Of a stretch of 64,000 nt of DNA, positions 25,556 through 35,861 are shown piece by piece. This DNA comes from Methanocalculus alkaliphilus (lineage in GTDB: Archaea > Halobacteriota > Methanomicrobia > Methanomicrobiales > Methanocorpusculaceae): positions 234,114 to 298,113 of the forward strand of contig NZ_JALJYG010000001.1 in the NCBI RefSeq assembly GCF_024170505.1, written 5' to 3'. The position numbers and the translations under genes are program-made. The notes below the pieces were generated by a model, which was not told the DNA's origin, did not search any database, and saw only the letters and a list, made by a program, of their open reading frames with translations. The number at the start of each line of letters is the position of its first letter. The first letter of the stretch is position 1.

Positions 25556-27486
25556 TGTTGTATGAACGGGTGCGCCGGTTTGCCCGTCGCCACCCTCTCC
25601 GGTTTCAGCAGATCAGAAATGATATCCTCTCCGCACGGATGGGTATCACGGTTGAGCGGTTCTTCTTCCAGGCCATCCTTGTGGGACTCCTCACCGGAGG
25701 CTTCTTTGGTATTCTCTTCTTCACCCTCGCCGGCATCTTTGAACCGATCACCATATCACAGGCTGCCTATGAGTTCTCCCGCCAGAACCTCCTGAGAGTG
25801 CCATTCCTTGCAGACCTGCCAATGGAAAACCTCCTCTTCCGGAGCATCGCATCGGTTATCATATTCTGCATCTCCTCCTATGCCGCCTTCCGGACTGCAC
25901 TTGCATTTCCGGCCCTTGTCAAGTCCAACCGTGCAACACGGATCAACCTGACACTCCACAATGCCGTCGCCTATATGTATGCGATGAGGAGGGGAGGGGC
26001 AGAACTGATCGAGATCTTCCGTTCACTCTCTGAGAACGCTCATGTCTATGGGGAGGTCTCGCTGGAGTTCCGTCAGGTGGTCAGGGACTGTGACTTTTTT
26101 GGCCATGATATCATCTCTGCACTCCGTGAGCTTCAGATCTCCACACCATCGGCAAAGATGAAGGACTTCATCCAGGATCTCCTCTCGGTCATCGAGAGCG
26201 GGGGAAATATGACAGGGTTTCTCCAGGCGAAGGTAAATCTTTACCAGGATGAAGCACGGTTTGAACAGAAGCAGTTTTTAAGCACCCTCTCCCTCGTGGC
26301 AGAAGGATACGTCACCCTCTTCGTTGCCGGACCACTCTTCCTGATCATCGTCATGGTCGTTATGGGGATGATGGGGCCCGGGGCGCTGATGCAGCTCAAC
26401 ATCGTCATATATGCGCTGATCCCCATCGGGACAGCGATCTTCATCGTCTTCATCGATATGATCACCTCCCAGCCCGATAAGGTGCAGCGCTATTCGATCA
26501 TCCAGGAGCTGCATGAGTACCCGGATGTCCGGGTGAGTGATGAGAAGAAGGAGTATGAGGAAGGGCTGATCGAGAGGCTGAAGAAGTATGACAGGATGAC
26601 ACGGATTCGTGAGTTCTTCTCAGATCCCCTCCATTATTTCCTTGTACTCCCCCGGCGTGTCTTCTATTTCAGTGTTCCGATTGGGCTCATCTATCTCACC
26701 TTCTGGTATCTCCAGATCCCCGATTACGGCAATACCGAGCTCTTCATCAGGGTGCTGGACGATTATGTCATCGCCACGTTCCTCATCATCTTCGGCCCGT
26801 ATGCAGTCGCACATACCATATGGAGCAGGCGGATCAATGAGATCGAATCGTCACTCCCCGACTTTCTCCAGCGGCTGGCCGGAATCAACGAGGTCGGCCT
26901 CACCATCGCAAAGGCACTCTCGATCCTCGTCAGGACGAACCTCGGCCTCCTCAGCTATGAGATCAAAAAGATCAAGCGGGATCTCGAATGGGGTGCCAAT
27001 GTGGAGGATGCCCTTGTCAGGTTTGAGGAACGCCTCTCCACACCGTCCATCTCCCGGACAGTCACCCTCATCACCCGTGCAAGCGCGATGAGTGGGGAGA
27101 TCGGGCAGGTCCTCAACATCGCCGCAAGTGATGCCGAGATGAGTGAGACCCTCAAGAGAGAGCGGGGAGGGGAGATGTTCCTCTATACCGCCGTCGTCTA
27201 CCTCGCCTTCTTCGTCTTTATCTTCGTCGTGATGGTCATCGGGACCCAGTTCCTTCCGGTCATTGAGATGGCAGATACCGATAGTGCACCTGCCGGGACG
27301 GCCTTCTCGGCGGTCGGTGCGATATCAGCACTCACCTACGGCCGGCTCTTCTACCATGCCGTTGTTATCCAGGCGATCTGCTCAGGACTCCTTGCAGGGC
27401 TGATGGGCGAATCAACGCTTGCTGCAGGTGTCAAGCACTCCTGCATCATGGTCCTTGCGGCCTTTGTGATCTTTGCGATCTTTTAA
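25552..27486 (+). CDS. Type II secretion system F-domain membrane platform protein (TadC/ArlJ-like, duplicated)
   Basis: 644 residues with two GspF-type domains (about 125-300 and 430-600), each bounded by transmembrane helices. This is the archaeal arrangement of the pilus platform protein. Conserved helical blocks AVAYMYAMRRGGAELIEIF and FLQRLAGINEVGLTIAKALS mark the two repeats. It anchors the preceding ATPase and, with it, would extrude pilins processed by PibD/EppA. No pilin gene sits next to it. ATG at 25552 or 25555; the 25552 start overlaps the ATPase stop codon. Confidence 0.92.
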   Translation: MMLYERVRRFARRHPLRFQQIRNDILSARMGITVERFFFQAILVGLLTGGFFGILFFTLAGIFEPITISQAAYEFSRQNLLRVPFLADLPMENLLFRSIASVIIFCISSYAAFRTALAFPALVKSNRATRINLTLHNAVAYMYAMRRGGAELIEIFRSLSENAHVYGEVSLEFRQVVRDCDFFGHDIISALRELQISTPSAKMKDFIQDLLSVIESGGNMTGFLQAKVNLYQDEARFEQKQFLSTLSLVAEGYVTLFVAGPLFLIIVMVVMGMMGPGALMQLNIVIYALIPIGTAIFIVFIDMITSQPDKVQRYSIIQELHEYPDVRVSDEKKEYEEGLIERLKKYDRMTRIREFFSDPLHYFLVLPRRVFYFSVPIGLIYLTFWYLQIPDYGNTELFIRVLDDYVIATFLIIFGPYAVAHTIWSRRINEIESSLPDFLQRLAGINEVGLTIAKALSILVRTNLGLLSYEIKKIKRDLEWGANVEDALVRFEERLSTPSISRTVTLITRASAMSGEIGQVLNIAASDAEMSETLKRERGGEMFLYTAVVYLAFFVFIFVVMVIGTQFLPVIEMADTDSAPAGTAFSAVGAISALTYGRLFYHAVVIQAICSGLLAGLMGESTLAAGVKHSCIMVLAAFVIFAIF

Positions 27487-27551
27487 CCGCATTTTATTCT
27501 GCGATACCCTTATTACATCTCTGCGGGAAAAGAAACCTAGGTGATTGAACT

Positions 27552-27707
27552 ATGTGTACTGTTGGTGGAGCCCACGATGTGGAGATGGAAGAGGACCGGG
27601 TGAAAGGAAAGGATTACCGCTGCCGTGACTGCAATGCAACCTTCAAAGCAGTTGGAAAACATCCCATCTGCCCGACCTGCCAGTCTGAAAATCTCACTGA
27701 AGCATGA
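27552..27707 (+). CDS. Small zinc-ribbon protein (51 aa)
   Basis: Encodes MCTVGGAHDVEMEEDR then a treble-clef-like zinc ribbon with YRCRDC and ICPTCQ, giving C-x2-C pairs 16-20 residues apart. The protein is shorter than most annotation cut-offs. Its stop codon overlaps the ATG of the next gene (ATGA), which supports translation. Function unknown; such mini zinc ribbons often bind RNA or act as adaptors. Confidence 0.8.
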   Translation: MCTVGGAHDVEMEEDRVKGKDYRCRDCNATFKAVGKHPICPTCQSENLTEA

Positions 27708-28183
27708 TCCTGACACCAGGTGATCGTGCGGTCCTCATCAGAGGACATACTTCTTTTCTTATCGTTGCCCGGGCAGGGAAGCGGTTCCCCCTCATCATCG
27801 ATACCTTCGATGACGAGTATGTCCAGGGTATCATGCCTGATGATATCATCGCCGTCTCTGCACCTGAGGGGGGGATGGTACGGCCGGCACTGTATCTCCT
27901 CGATCTCGTACGGCTCTATGATCAGCCGCTTCTTGTCCTCCCAAAAGAGCATCCCGGATCCAGAAGGCTCAGATACCTTGTTTCCGCAGGCCCGGAGATT
28001 CACCTCTCCTGCGGGATCGTCAGGGGGACACACCCGGAGCAGCATCTCCTCTGTTCAGGCGAAGATCTCTCAGGAGGAGTACTATCAGGCAGAGATGGCG
28101 TTATTTTTGTTGAAAACCTTTCCGGGGTGAGATCATGGGACTATCTCCCCAATGAGCCTCTGGATACAGAACAACAATTATAA
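27704..28183 (+). CDS. Hypothetical protein, coupled to the zinc-ribbon gene
   Basis: 159 residues, not recognised. The first half is beta-rich and could form a small barrel (MILTPGDRAVLIRGHTSFLIV, RFPLIIDTFDD), then VLPKEHPGSRRLRYLVS. No catalytic motif, signal peptide or membrane helix is visible. It overlaps the zinc-ribbon gene by ATGA, and its 3' end contains the promoter region of the ATP synthase operon. Confidence 0.65.
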   Translation: MILTPGDRAVLIRGHTSFLIVARAGKRFPLIIDTFDDEYVQGIMPDDIIAVSAPEGGMVRPALYLLDLVRLYDQPLLVLPKEHPGSRRLRYLVSAGPEIHLSCGIVRGTHPEQHLLCSGEDLSGGVLSGRDGVIFVENLSGVRSWDYLPNEPLDTEQQL

Positions 28184-28186
28184 GAG
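28176..28186 (+). promoter_or_regulatory. Probable TATA box of the A1Ao ATP synthase operon
   Basis: AATTATAAGAG overlaps the stop codon of the preceding gene and lies about 45-50 bases before the ahaH ATG. The ribosome binding site GGAGGG precedes that ATG. No other good TATA-like element is closer. Confidence 0.45.
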
Positions 28187-28229
28187 CTTCTATTAACCAA
28201 TTATTCTGTTGCCGTGAGAGGAGGGTTGG

Positions 28230-28559
28230 ATGAAAACTGAGGTTCTGAAGAGCATCAAAAAGACCGAAGAAGAGTACCGTCTGATGATCGAGAAAGCATC
28301 GGCTGAGCGTGAGCAGATTATTGCAAATGCCAGACTTGAAGCGGATAATCAGATTACCAAGGCGGCAGCCGTCGCCGAGGAGTACAAGAAGAAGCGTCTC
28401 GCAGATGCACGAAGTGAAGCTGCAAAGAAGCATTCCGTGATCCTTGAAGAAGGCAGAAAGCAAGCCGAATCACTCAGATCAAAGGGTAACAAGCGGCAGA
28501 AGGAAGCTGTTTCTTTGCTCACCGAGAGATTCAAGGAGAGAGTCCATGTTACAGCCTAA
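28230..28559 (+). CDS. ahaH: A1Ao ATP synthase subunit H
   Basis: 109 residues, almost entirely alpha-helical and charged, a continuous coiled coil (EKASAEREQIIANARLEAD, QITKAAAVAEEYKKKRLADA). Subunit H pairs with subunit E to form the peripheral stalks of the archaeal ATP synthase. First gene of the nine-gene operon, preceded by GGAGGG. The next gene starts inside its 3' end. Confidence 0.9.
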   Translation: MKTEVLKSIKKTEEEYRLMIEKASAEREQIIANARLEADNQITKAAAVAEEYKKKRLADARSEAAKKHSVILEEGRKQAESLRSKGNKRQKEAVSLLTERFKERVHVTA

Positions 28560-30519
28560 GACGATGACGCGTCTGCTCATTGTTGGATCAAAGGAGCAGA
28601 TGTCGTCGGCTGTGACTGAACTATATCGTCATCACGTATTTCACATCACCGATTATACCGATCAGGGGAAGGAAGGATTTGAAGGAGTCCGTATCGGGCA
28701 ACCGATGGCAGGAGCAACCGAGCTCTCTACCGATCTCATCAAGATCCGGTCCATCGAAAACACCTTCGGACTGACACCTGACGATTATATCGGCGCCCCG
28801 AGACGTCCTGCGGCCTCGATCAGAGAGATTATTGAGCGTGACCTCCCAAAACTTGAAGAAAAGGTCAGCAATCTCACGGCACAGAGATCATCGGCCGAAG
28901 CGCGTATCAGGGTAAATGAACAGCGTATCGCAGAGTTAGAACCATTCTCGGCGATTCCACTGGAACTTGGCTTATATAGCGGATATGATTCTATATCTGT
29001 CATTGCAGGACGGGTCTCCAGGGATATCGAGATTCCTGTTCCCCATGAGAAGTTCTTCACCCCCGCCAGGAGTGGCGGCACAATGGTAATCTTCTTTAAA
29101 AACGAGAGCCGGAGTGCTGTTGAAGAAGCTCTGGGGAACGCAGATTTCCAGCAGGTTCCGATTCCGACGGAGGATGGTTCCGTCCGGCAGAAGATCGACC
29201 AGTACAGGTCAGAGATCTCTACCTTACACGCAGAGATTGCGGATATCGATCGGAAACTTGAAGGACTCAGATCCGAGAACGGACAGTTCCTCGCAGCATG
29301 TGACGAGGTTCTGAGTGCCGATGTCGAACAGGCAGAAGCACCACTCAGGTTTGCAACCACCGACCTCATCTTCATCGCTGACGGCTGGGTTCCGACGGGA
29401 GATGTAGAGACCGTCAAATCCGGGCTGTCACAGGCTACCGGCGACCGGATCCTTGTGATGGAGGCTGAAGAGAGCGAGGGGGAGCATAGCGAACCACCTG
29501 TCGAGTATAACAACCCGTCATTCTCCAGACCGACGGAACTGATCATCGACACGTATTCACGACCACGATATGATGAACTTGATCCGACACTCATCGTATC
29601 GATCATCTTCCCGCTCTTCTTTGGTATCATCCTCGGAGATATCGGGTACGGTGCCATTCTTCTGGTTCTCGCCCTGGGTCTTCGGAAGATACTGAAAGGC
29701 GAAGCTATGGAGCGTCTCCTGAATGTCCTCAGGAACGCAAGCATATCCGCAATCACCTTCGGTATAATCTATGCCGAATGTTTCGGAGCTCATCCCGGTG
29801 CACTGAATATCCACCTCTGGGATCCGATTCTGAGCAGACACCTGCTGATCGGAACGCACGCGTACTATCAGGCGGACATTATTATTCTCCTGGTATTTGC
29901 GGTCTGGCTTGGTGTTCTGCAGATGACACTTGGCCGTATGATGAGTGTCGTCAACCACTACCGCCACCGTGATATGGTCCATGTCATGGGTCAGGCGGGC
30001 TGGATAGCCCTGATGTGGGGAGTATTAGCGATCATCTGGTCGATAGCTCCAATTCCGCTCATGCCGGATCTGACCGGGCTCCCACCTGTCGTGATGGGCT
30101 TCAATATTGCAGCCGTCATCGGGGCATTCCTGGTCGTTGCCGGAGCAATCGCAATTATGCGCGAATCACCTATTGAACTTATCGAGATCCCCTCGATTCT
30201 CAGCCACTCGTTATCATACACACGTCTGACCTCGGTGGGTCTTTCGTCAGTGGCAATTGCGATGGTGGTCAATTTTATCGCCATCGAGATGCTGATCGAG
30301 CCTCAGCTGTCGCAGCTGACACCGGTCGGGATTATTATCGTGATCTTTGGAATTGCCGTCCTTCTCACAGGCCATCTTCTCAATACGGCACTTGGTCTCC
30401 TTGGAGGAGGTCTGCAGTCTCTCAGGTTGCAGTATGTTGAGTTCTTCACCAAATTCTACAAAGGCGGTGGAGAGAAGTACAAACCCTTTGGAATGAAAAA
30501 GAGATTAACGGAGGATTAA
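28546..30519 (+). CDS. ahaI: A1Ao ATP synthase subunit I (a-subunit, membrane ion channel)
   Basis: 657 residues from ATG 28546 (MLQPKTMTRLLIVG); the longer open frame upstream overlaps ahaH and is not used. The N-terminal cytoplasmic half has long coiled coils and a collar domain. The C-terminal half (from about residue 345) carries seven to eight membrane helices, beginning FPLFFGIILGDIGYG, the family signature. The conserved arginine-bearing helix near SHSLSYTRLTSVGLSS contacts the c-ring and defines the ion path. Equivalent to V-ATPase subunit a. Confidence 0.95.
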   Translation: MLQPKTMTRLLIVGSKEQMSSAVTELYRHHVFHITDYTDQGKEGFEGVRIGQPMAGATELSTDLIKIRSIENTFGLTPDDYIGAPRRPAASIREIIERDLPKLEEKVSNLTAQRSSAEARIRVNEQRIAELEPFSAIPLELGLYSGYDSISVIAGRVSRDIEIPVPHEKFFTPARSGGTMVIFFKNESRSAVEEALGNADFQQVPIPTEDGSVRQKIDQYRSEISTLHAEIADIDRKLEGLRSENGQFLAACDEVLSADVEQAEAPLRFATTDLIFIADGWVPTGDVETVKSGLSQATGDRILVMEAEESEGEHSEPPVEYNNPSFSRPTELIIDTYSRPRYDELDPTLIVSIIFPLFFGIILGDIGYGAILLVLALGLRKILKGEAMERLLNVLRNASISAITFGIIYAECFGAHPGALNIHLWDPILSRHLLIGTHAYYQADIIILLVFAVWLGVLQMTLGRMMSVVNHYRHRDMVHVMGQAGWIALMWGVLAIIWSIAPIPLMPDLTGLPPVVMGFNIAAVIGAFLVVAGAIAIMRESPIELIEIPSILSHSLSYTRLTSVGLSSVAIAMVVNFIAIEMLIEPQLSQLTPVGIIIVIFGIAVLLTGHLLNTALGLLGGGLQSLRLQYVEFFTKFYKGGGEKYKPFGMKKRLTED

Positions 30520-30522
30520 AAA

Positions 30523-30777
30523 ATGGATGTAGCAACAGCAATGGTAACAGTCGAAATGGTCGAAGCATCGCAGATGGGAATGAAGGCAATAGGAGCAGCG
30601 CTCGCAGTCGGTCTCACCGGTATTGGTGCGGGTCTTGCTGAGATGACTATCGGGGCAGCTGCTGTTGGTGCAACCGCAGAGAACAAGGATGTCTTCGGTA
30701 TGGCACTTCTGCTCACGGTTATTCCGGAAACGATCGTCATCTTCGGTCTTGTTGTCTCACTGCTGATCCTGTTCTGA
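30523..30777 (+). CDS. ahaK: A1Ao ATP synthase subunit K (proteolipid c-ring)
   Basis: 84 residues with a single helical hairpin of two transmembrane helices, the ordinary size for methanogens without c-subunit duplication. Helix 1 is Gly/Ala-rich (AIGAALAVGLTGIGAGLAEM). Helix 2 contains the ion-binding glutamate in VIPETIVIFGL (Glu69). Polar residues facing Glu69, including Glu40, raise the question of H+ versus Na+ use, which needs alignment. Starts 3 bases after ahaI. Confidence 0.95.
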   Translation: MDVATAMVTVEMVEASQMGMKAIGAALAVGLTGIGAGLAEMTIGAAAVGATAENKDVFGMALLLTVIPETIVIFGLVVSLLILF

Positions 30778-30789
30778 GTGGAGCCGACA

Positions 30790-31368
30790 ATGGGACTAGA
30801 AGTTGTCGCAGAAGAGATCAGGGAGAAAGGGCAGAAAGAAGCCACTGCTATCCGGAATGAAGCCAATGAAGAGGCCCAGCGGATCATAGCGGCAGCAGCA
30901 GAGAAGGCATTGTTGATCAAACAGGATGCAGAGACAGAGGTGGAGCGGCAGATCGGCCAGATGATGGCACAGGAGATCTCAGCCGCTAATCTCCTCGTCA
31001 AGCGTGAAGTCCTCAACGCGCAGAAAGGAATGCTCGATGAGGTCTATAACGAGACGAAGAGCGCTCTATCAGAGCTTCCCGGGACCGCCCATGCAAAGGC
31101 GGTCCGCGAACTCCTCAAGGCGATCGTCAAGGAGATCAAGGAAGGGCGTGTCTACTGCAACAGCCGCGATCAGCAGGCAGCTGAGGCTGCCCTCTCCGAA
31201 CTGAAAACTCTGAGCGGATACTCGTTTGGCGGTGTCATCGATATCGATGGTGGCGTCGTTGTCAAAAGTGCAGACGGTCAGCTGACCATAGATCTCAGCT
31301 ATCAGACCTTCCTTGACGAAGTCTGGGAATCCGGGTTGAAAGACGCCTCGGATATTCTCTTTGGGTAG
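30790..31368 (+). CDS. ahaE: A1Ao ATP synthase subunit E
   Basis: 192 residues from ATG 30790 (MGLEVVAEEIREKG), selected because GTGGAG lies 6 bases upstream; a GTG at 30778 in frame is the alternative. The N-terminal half is a long coiled coil that pairs with subunit H in the peripheral stalk. The C-terminal half is a globular domain binding the catalytic head (FGGVIDIDGGVVVKS, FLDEVWESGLKDASDILFG). Confidence 0.93.
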   Translation: MGLEVVAEEIREKGQKEATAIRNEANEEAQRIIAAAAEKALLIKQDAETEVERQIGQMMAQEISAANLLVKREVLNAQKGMLDEVYNETKSALSELPGTAHAKAVRELLKAIVKEIKEGRVYCNSRDQQAAEAALSELKTLSGYSFGGVIDIDGGVVVKSADGQLTIDLSYQTFLDEVWESGLKDASDILFG

Positions 31369-31382
31369 GGGGGGATGAGCTG

Positions 31383-32441
31383 ATGTCTGTGGTGAGTGGC
31401 GGAACAGCCCCCTATGTCTACGTCTGCACGCGAATGCGTGTCCGTAAATCCAAACTGCTCCCGCGAGAAGAATACCTCCGGATGCTCAACATGAGCCTTC
31501 CCCAGATCACCCGTCATATCGAGGAGATGGAGTATAAACGGGAGATCGATGAGCTTGCCGCATCCTTCGACGGGATCGATCTCGTCGAGGAGGCACTCTC
31601 CTGGAATCTTGCAAAAGAGTTCCAGAAGATTCTGGAGATCACCCCTGGCATCCTGAAACAGTTCACCAAATCCTATCTCCGCAGGTGGGACATCCAGAAT
31701 GTCCTCACCATCATCCGTGGTAAGAACCAGGGGATGAAAGCAGGGAAGATCAAGGAAGTCGTTGTTCCGGCAGGGTCGCTCGATGTGAACTTCCTGGATC
31801 GTATGATCTCAGAAGAGTCTAACGAGCGTGCAATCGAGATGCTCAAAGGGCTTCCCCTTTACTCCGTCATCGAACGTGAGCTGCCCGCCGCGATCGAGAA
31901 GGGATCCTTTGGAAGGCTTGAGAATGAACTCTATCGTCAATTCTATGCCGATCTCATTAATGAGGCATCCGGCGGACTGAAGGGCGGAGATCAGTTTCTC
32001 AGATCCATCCAGCTGGATATTGATACCAGGAATATCAAGACACTCTTTCGGCTGAGAGGACATGTAACCTCCCAGGAAGAGATGGAAGGTGTCTTCATTC
32101 CCGGTGCCTCGTTCGGTGAGGAGGAGTTGAAGAGGCTCTCACAGGTGGAGAGTCTCGATGAGCTCGTCGATGCTCTGAGGAAGAAAGTAAAGAGCTCCGC
32201 ACTTGTTGATGTCCTGGAGGGGCTTCGTGAGGAGAAACCCATTCACGAAGTCGAAAATGCCCTGATTCGTGCCCAGCTTGAGTATATGGATCGCATCTCG
32301 AAGAGGAATCCATTCTCAATTCATCCTATTCTCGTCTATCTTGAGAAGAAGAAGTATGAAGTGACGAATCTTCGGGCACTCGCACGGGGCAAGCAGGCAA
32401 ACCTTCCGGCTGAGAGGATCGAGAACTATCTGGTGATATGA
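31383..32441 (+). CDS. ahaC: A1Ao ATP synthase subunit C
   Basis: 352 residues, the usual length. It joins the central stalk to the c-ring. The family's repeated helical bundle is recognisable from [44 protein letters not shown] and the C-terminal [28 protein letters not shown]. Overlaps ahaF by an ATGA junction. Confidence 0.94.
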   Translation: MSVVSGGTAPYVYVCTRMRVRKSKLLPREEYLRMLNMSLPQITRHIEEMEYKREIDELAASFDGIDLVEEALSWNLAKEFQKILEITPGILKQFTKSYLRRWDIQNVLTIIRGKNQGMKAGKIKEVVVPAGSLDVNFLDRMISEESNERAIEMLKGLPLYSVIERELPAAIEKGSFGRLENELYRQFYADLINEASGGLKGGDQFLRSIQLDIDTRNIKTLFRLRGHVTSQEEMEGVFIPGASFGEEELKRLSQVESLDELVDALRKKVKSSALVDVLEGLREEKPIHEVENALIRAQLEYMDRISKRNPFSIHPILVYLEKKKYEVTNLRALARGKQANLPAERIENYLVI

Positions 32442-32743
32442 TGGAGATCGCAGTAATCGGAAAAGATGAGTTTATCCTTGGCTTCCGGCTTGCAGGTATT
32501 CAGAAGACCCTCGCAGCTGAAACCCCGGAGAAACTCACAGAGGCGATCACACGGACCCTTGAGGATCCGAATGTGGGTATCCTCGTCCTCCAGAGTACAG
32601 ATATGGAACAGGTCCCGAGGAAGCTCCAGGTTGCCCTTGAGAACTCGGTGAAACCGACCGTCATCTCCATCGGTGGCGAGACAGGTGGTCTCTCCCTGAG
32701 AGAGCGGATAAAGCGATCAGTGGGTGTTGATCTGTGGAAGTAA
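32438..32743 (+). CDS. ahaF: A1Ao ATP synthase subunit F
   Basis: 101 residues of the small alpha/beta regulatory subunit of the central stalk. It opens [20 protein letters not shown], the family signature, and has [15 protein letters not shown] in the middle. Two ATG codons in tandem begin the gene at 32438 and 32441. Its end overlaps the GTG start of ahaA. Confidence 0.92.
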   Translation: MMEIAVIGKDEFILGFRLAGIQKTLAAETPEKLTEAITRTLEDPNVGILVLQSTDMEQVPRKLQVALENSVKPTVISIGGETGGLSLRERIKRSVGVDLWK

Positions 32744-34482
32744 AGAAACAATCAGGAATTCTCAAAAGGATTGCGGGGCCGGTGGTCACCGCAATCAACC
32801 TTGATGCACACATGTATGATGTCGTCAAGGTCGGTAATGAGGAGCTGATGGGTGAGGTGATCAAGATTGATGGTGAGAATATCATCATCCAGGTCTATGA
32901 AGACACCTCCGGTATCAAGCCGGGCGAACCCGTCACCAACACGGGCCTCTCGCTCGCAGTCGAGCTTGGGCCCGGGCTCCTGACCAGTATCTATGATGGT
33001 ATCCAGCGGCCTCTTGAGGTCCTCGTCGATAAGATGGGGAACTTCATTGAGCGTGGTGTGACTGCCCCCGGTCTGGACAGATCGAAGAAGTGGGAGTTTA
33101 CACCCGTCGTCAAGGCAGGTGACCGTGTCGAACCAGGCCAGGTCATCGGCGAGGTCCAGGAGACCAACAAGATGCATCGGATCATGATCCCCCCCAACGC
33201 AAAGGGCGGGGTCGTCAAGTCGATCAGCCCGGGATCATTTACAGTCGAAGAGACCGTCATCACCCTTGAGGATGGATCTCAGTACCCGATGATGCAGGTC
33301 TGGCCGGTCCGTGTGCCGCGTCCGGTCGCAGAGAAGAAGAACCCAAAGATCCCCCTCAACACAGGGCAGCGTATCCTTGATGGTCTCTTCCCGATTGCAA
33401 AAGGCGGAACGGCAGCTATTCCAGGACCATTCGGTTCAGGAAAGACCGTTACCCAGCAGCAGCTTGCAAAATGGTCCGATGCAGAGATAGTCGTCTATAT
33501 CGGCTGTGGTGAGCGTGGCAACGAGATGACCGAGGTTCTTACAGAGTTCCCGCACCTCGATGACCCAAAGACCGGAAAGCCCCTGATGGAGCGGACCGTC
33601 CTGATCGCCAACACCTCAAACATGCCGGTGGCTGCACGTGAAGCATCGGTTTATACCGGAATCACCATCGCGGAGTACTTCCGTGACATGGGCTATGACG
33701 TCTCCCTGATGGCAGACTCAACCTCCCGGTGGGCCGAAGCGATGCGTGAAATCTCAAGCCGTCTTGAAGAGATGCCCGGTGAAGAGGGATACCCTGCATA
33801 TCTTGCAGCCCGTCTCTCCGAGTTCTATGAGCGTGCAGGTCTCGTCGAGACACTCGCTGGCGGAGCAGGATCCGTTACCGTCATCGGGGCAGTCTCCCCG
33901 CCAGGTGGTGACTTCTCCGAACCGGTTACCCAGAACACACTCCGTATCGTGAAGGTCTTCTGGGCACTGGATGCAAAGCTCTCCCAGCGGCGTCACTTCC
34001 CTGCGATCAACTGGTTAAACTCGTACTCCCTGTACCTTGACCAGCTCCATGACTACTATGACGAGAACATCTCCCCCGAATGGAACAAGCTCCGTTCATG
34101 GGCGATGGAAGTCCTTCAGAAAGAGTCAGAGCTGCAGGAGATCGTTCAGCTCGTCGGATCCGACGCACTCCCCGAATCTGAGCAGATCACCATCGAGGTT
34201 GCCCGGATGCTCCGTGAGATCTTTCTCCAGCAGAATGCCTACGATGATGTCGATACCTACTGTGACATGACGAAGCAGTTTGATATCATGAAGGCCATCA
34301 AGGTGTATGCTGAGCTTGCATATGCTGCACAGGTTGCCGGTGTTGCTCCGCAGCAGATCATCAGCATCAAGGCGAAGTCAGATCTCCCGCAGACCAAGTT
34401 CACCCGTGACTACAAGCCGATGCTTGAGCAGATCCATAAGGATATGGAGTCTGAGTTCACCGCACTGAGGGCAGGAGCATGA
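32734..34482 (+). CDS. ahaA: A1Ao ATP synthase catalytic subunit A
   Basis: 582 residues. Catalytic nucleotide-binding subunit, three per head. Shows the N-terminal barrel ([20 protein letters not shown]), the A-subunit-specific insertion (non-homologous region, about residues 110-200), Walker A GPFGSGKT, the GERGNEM block, and the [20 protein letters not shown] signature. Starts with GTG at 32734 inside the end of ahaF. No intein is present. Confidence 0.97.
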   Translation: MEVKKQSGILKRIAGPVVTAINLDAHMYDVVKVGNEELMGEVIKIDGENIIIQVYEDTSGIKPGEPVTNTGLSLAVELGPGLLTSIYDGIQRPLEVLVDKMGNFIERGVTAPGLDRSKKWEFTPVVKAGDRVEPGQVIGEVQETNKMHRIMIPPNAKGGVVKSISPGSFTVEETVITLEDGSQYPMMQVWPVRVPRPVAEKKNPKIPLNTGQRILDGLFPIAKGGTAAIPGPFGSGKTVTQQQLAKWSDAEIVVYIGCGERGNEMTEVLTEFPHLDDPKTGKPLMERTVLIANTSNMPVAAREASVYTGITIAEYFRDMGYDVSLMADSTSRWAEAMREISSRLEEMPGEEGYPAYLAARLSEFYERAGLVETLAGGAGSVTVIGAVSPPGGDFSEPVTQNTLRIVKVFWALDAKLSQRRHFPAINWLNSYSLYLDQLHDYYDENISPEWNKLRSWAMEVLQKESELQEIVQLVGSDALPESEQITIEVARMLREIFLQQNAYDDVDTYCDMTKQFDIMKAIKVYAELAYAAQVAGVAPQQIISIKAKSDLPQTKFTRDYKPMLEQIHKDMESEFTALRAGA

Positions 34483-35855
34483 AGGAATATAAGACAGTGA
34501 CCAAGATCGCCGGTCCTCTCGTCTTTGTCGAGAAGACCGAGCCGGTCGGATACCAGGAACTGGTCAACATCGTGCTCGCAGACGGCACCATGAAGCGTGG
34601 CCAGGTCCTTGATACAAGCGATGATCTCGTCGTCGTGCAGGTCTTTGAGACGACTGCCGGTATCGGCAGGGACTCGGGGATCAGGTTCCTTGGTGAATCG
34701 ATCAAGATGCCGGTCGGTCGTGAGATGCTCGGCCGTATCCTCTCCGGAGGCGGCAAGCCCATCGACGGCGGACCAGAGATCGTCCCTGAGAAACGGCTCG
34801 ATATCACCGGTGCTGCGATCAACCCGTATGCACGTGGAAATCCAAAGGACTTCATCCAGACAGGTATCTCCACAATCGACGGGACAAATACCCTCGTTCG
34901 TGGACAGAAACTGCCAATCTTCTCGGGGTCAGGTCTTCCCCACAATGATATTGCTCTGCAGATCGCACGTCAGGCAAAGGTTCCAGGCTCAACTGAATCT
35001 TTTGCTGTCGTCTTTGCTGCAATGGGTATCACAAAAGAGGAAGCCAACCACTTCATGGAGGACTTCGAGCGGACCGGTGCTCTTGAGCGTGCGGTCGTCT
35101 TCCTCAACCTTGCAGACGATCCGGCGGTCGAGCGTATCATTACGCCACGTCTCGCACTGACCACTGCAGAGTACCTCGCATACGAGCTTGGATACCATGT
35201 TCTTGTCATCCTCACGGACATGACCAACTACTGTGAGGCGCTCCGTCAGATCGGTGCGGCACGTGAAGAGGTTCCGGGCCGTCGTGGATATCCGGGATAC
35301 ATGTATACCGATCTCGCCAACATCTACGAGCGTGCCGGTATCATCAAGGGAGTCAAAGGCTCTGTCACCCAGATTCCTATCCTGACGATGCCGGGTGACG
35401 ATATCACCCATCCGATCCCTGATCTGACCGGGTACATCACCGAAGGGCAGATCGTTGTTTCCCGTGAACTTCACAGGAAGGGTATCTACCCGCCGATCAA
35501 TGTTCTTCCATCGCTGTCGCGTCTGATGAACCTCGGTATCGGCGAAGGACTGACCCGTGATGACCATAAGAAGGTCTCGGATCAGCTCTACGCAGGATAT
35601 GCGGAAGGAAACGATCTTCGTGGTCTCGTCGCAATCGTCGGAAAGGATGCGCTCTCCGAGCGTGACCGGCTCTTCCTTGAAGTGGCAGACTACTTTGAGA
35701 ACCAGTTCGTCCGCCAGGGCATCAGTGAAGATCGGACCATTCAGAGAACCCTCGATGTCGGCTGGGAGCTCCTTGCAACACTGCCGGAAGAGCAGCTTGT
35801 CAGGATCGACCGTGATCTGATCAGGAAGTACCATCCCAAGTACCGGAAGGAGTAA
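34479..35855 (+). CDS. ahaB: A1Ao ATP synthase regulatory subunit B
   Basis: 458 residues. Non-catalytic head subunit alternating with A. Lacks a Walker A loop and instead has [22 protein letters not shown], the family signature, followed by [35 protein letters not shown]. Overlaps the stop of ahaA by ATGA. Confidence 0.97.
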   Translation: MKEYKTVTKIAGPLVFVEKTEPVGYQELVNIVLADGTMKRGQVLDTSDDLVVVQVFETTAGIGRDSGIRFLGESIKMPVGREMLGRILSGGGKPIDGGPEIVPEKRLDITGAAINPYARGNPKDFIQTGISTIDGTNTLVRGQKLPIFSGSGLPHNDIALQIARQAKVPGSTESFAVVFAAMGITKEEANHFMEDFERTGALERAVVFLNLADDPAVERIITPRLALTTAEYLAYELGYHVLVILTDMTNYCEALRQIGAAREEVPGRRGYPGYMYTDLANIYERAGIIKGVKGSVTQIPILTMPGDDITHPIPDLTGYITEGQIVVSRELHRKGIYPPINVLPSLSRLMNLGIGEGLTRDDHKKVSDQLYAGYAEGNDLRGLVAIVGKDALSERDRLFLEVADYFENQFVRQGISEDRTIQRTLDVGWELLATLPEEQLVRIDRDLIRKYHPKYRKE

Positions 35856-35861
35856 CCTGCC

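Noticed and set aside
28444..28545. Upstream extension of ahaI
   Set aside because: Out-of-frame reading of ahaH; subunit I homologues begin at MLQPKTMTRLLIVG.
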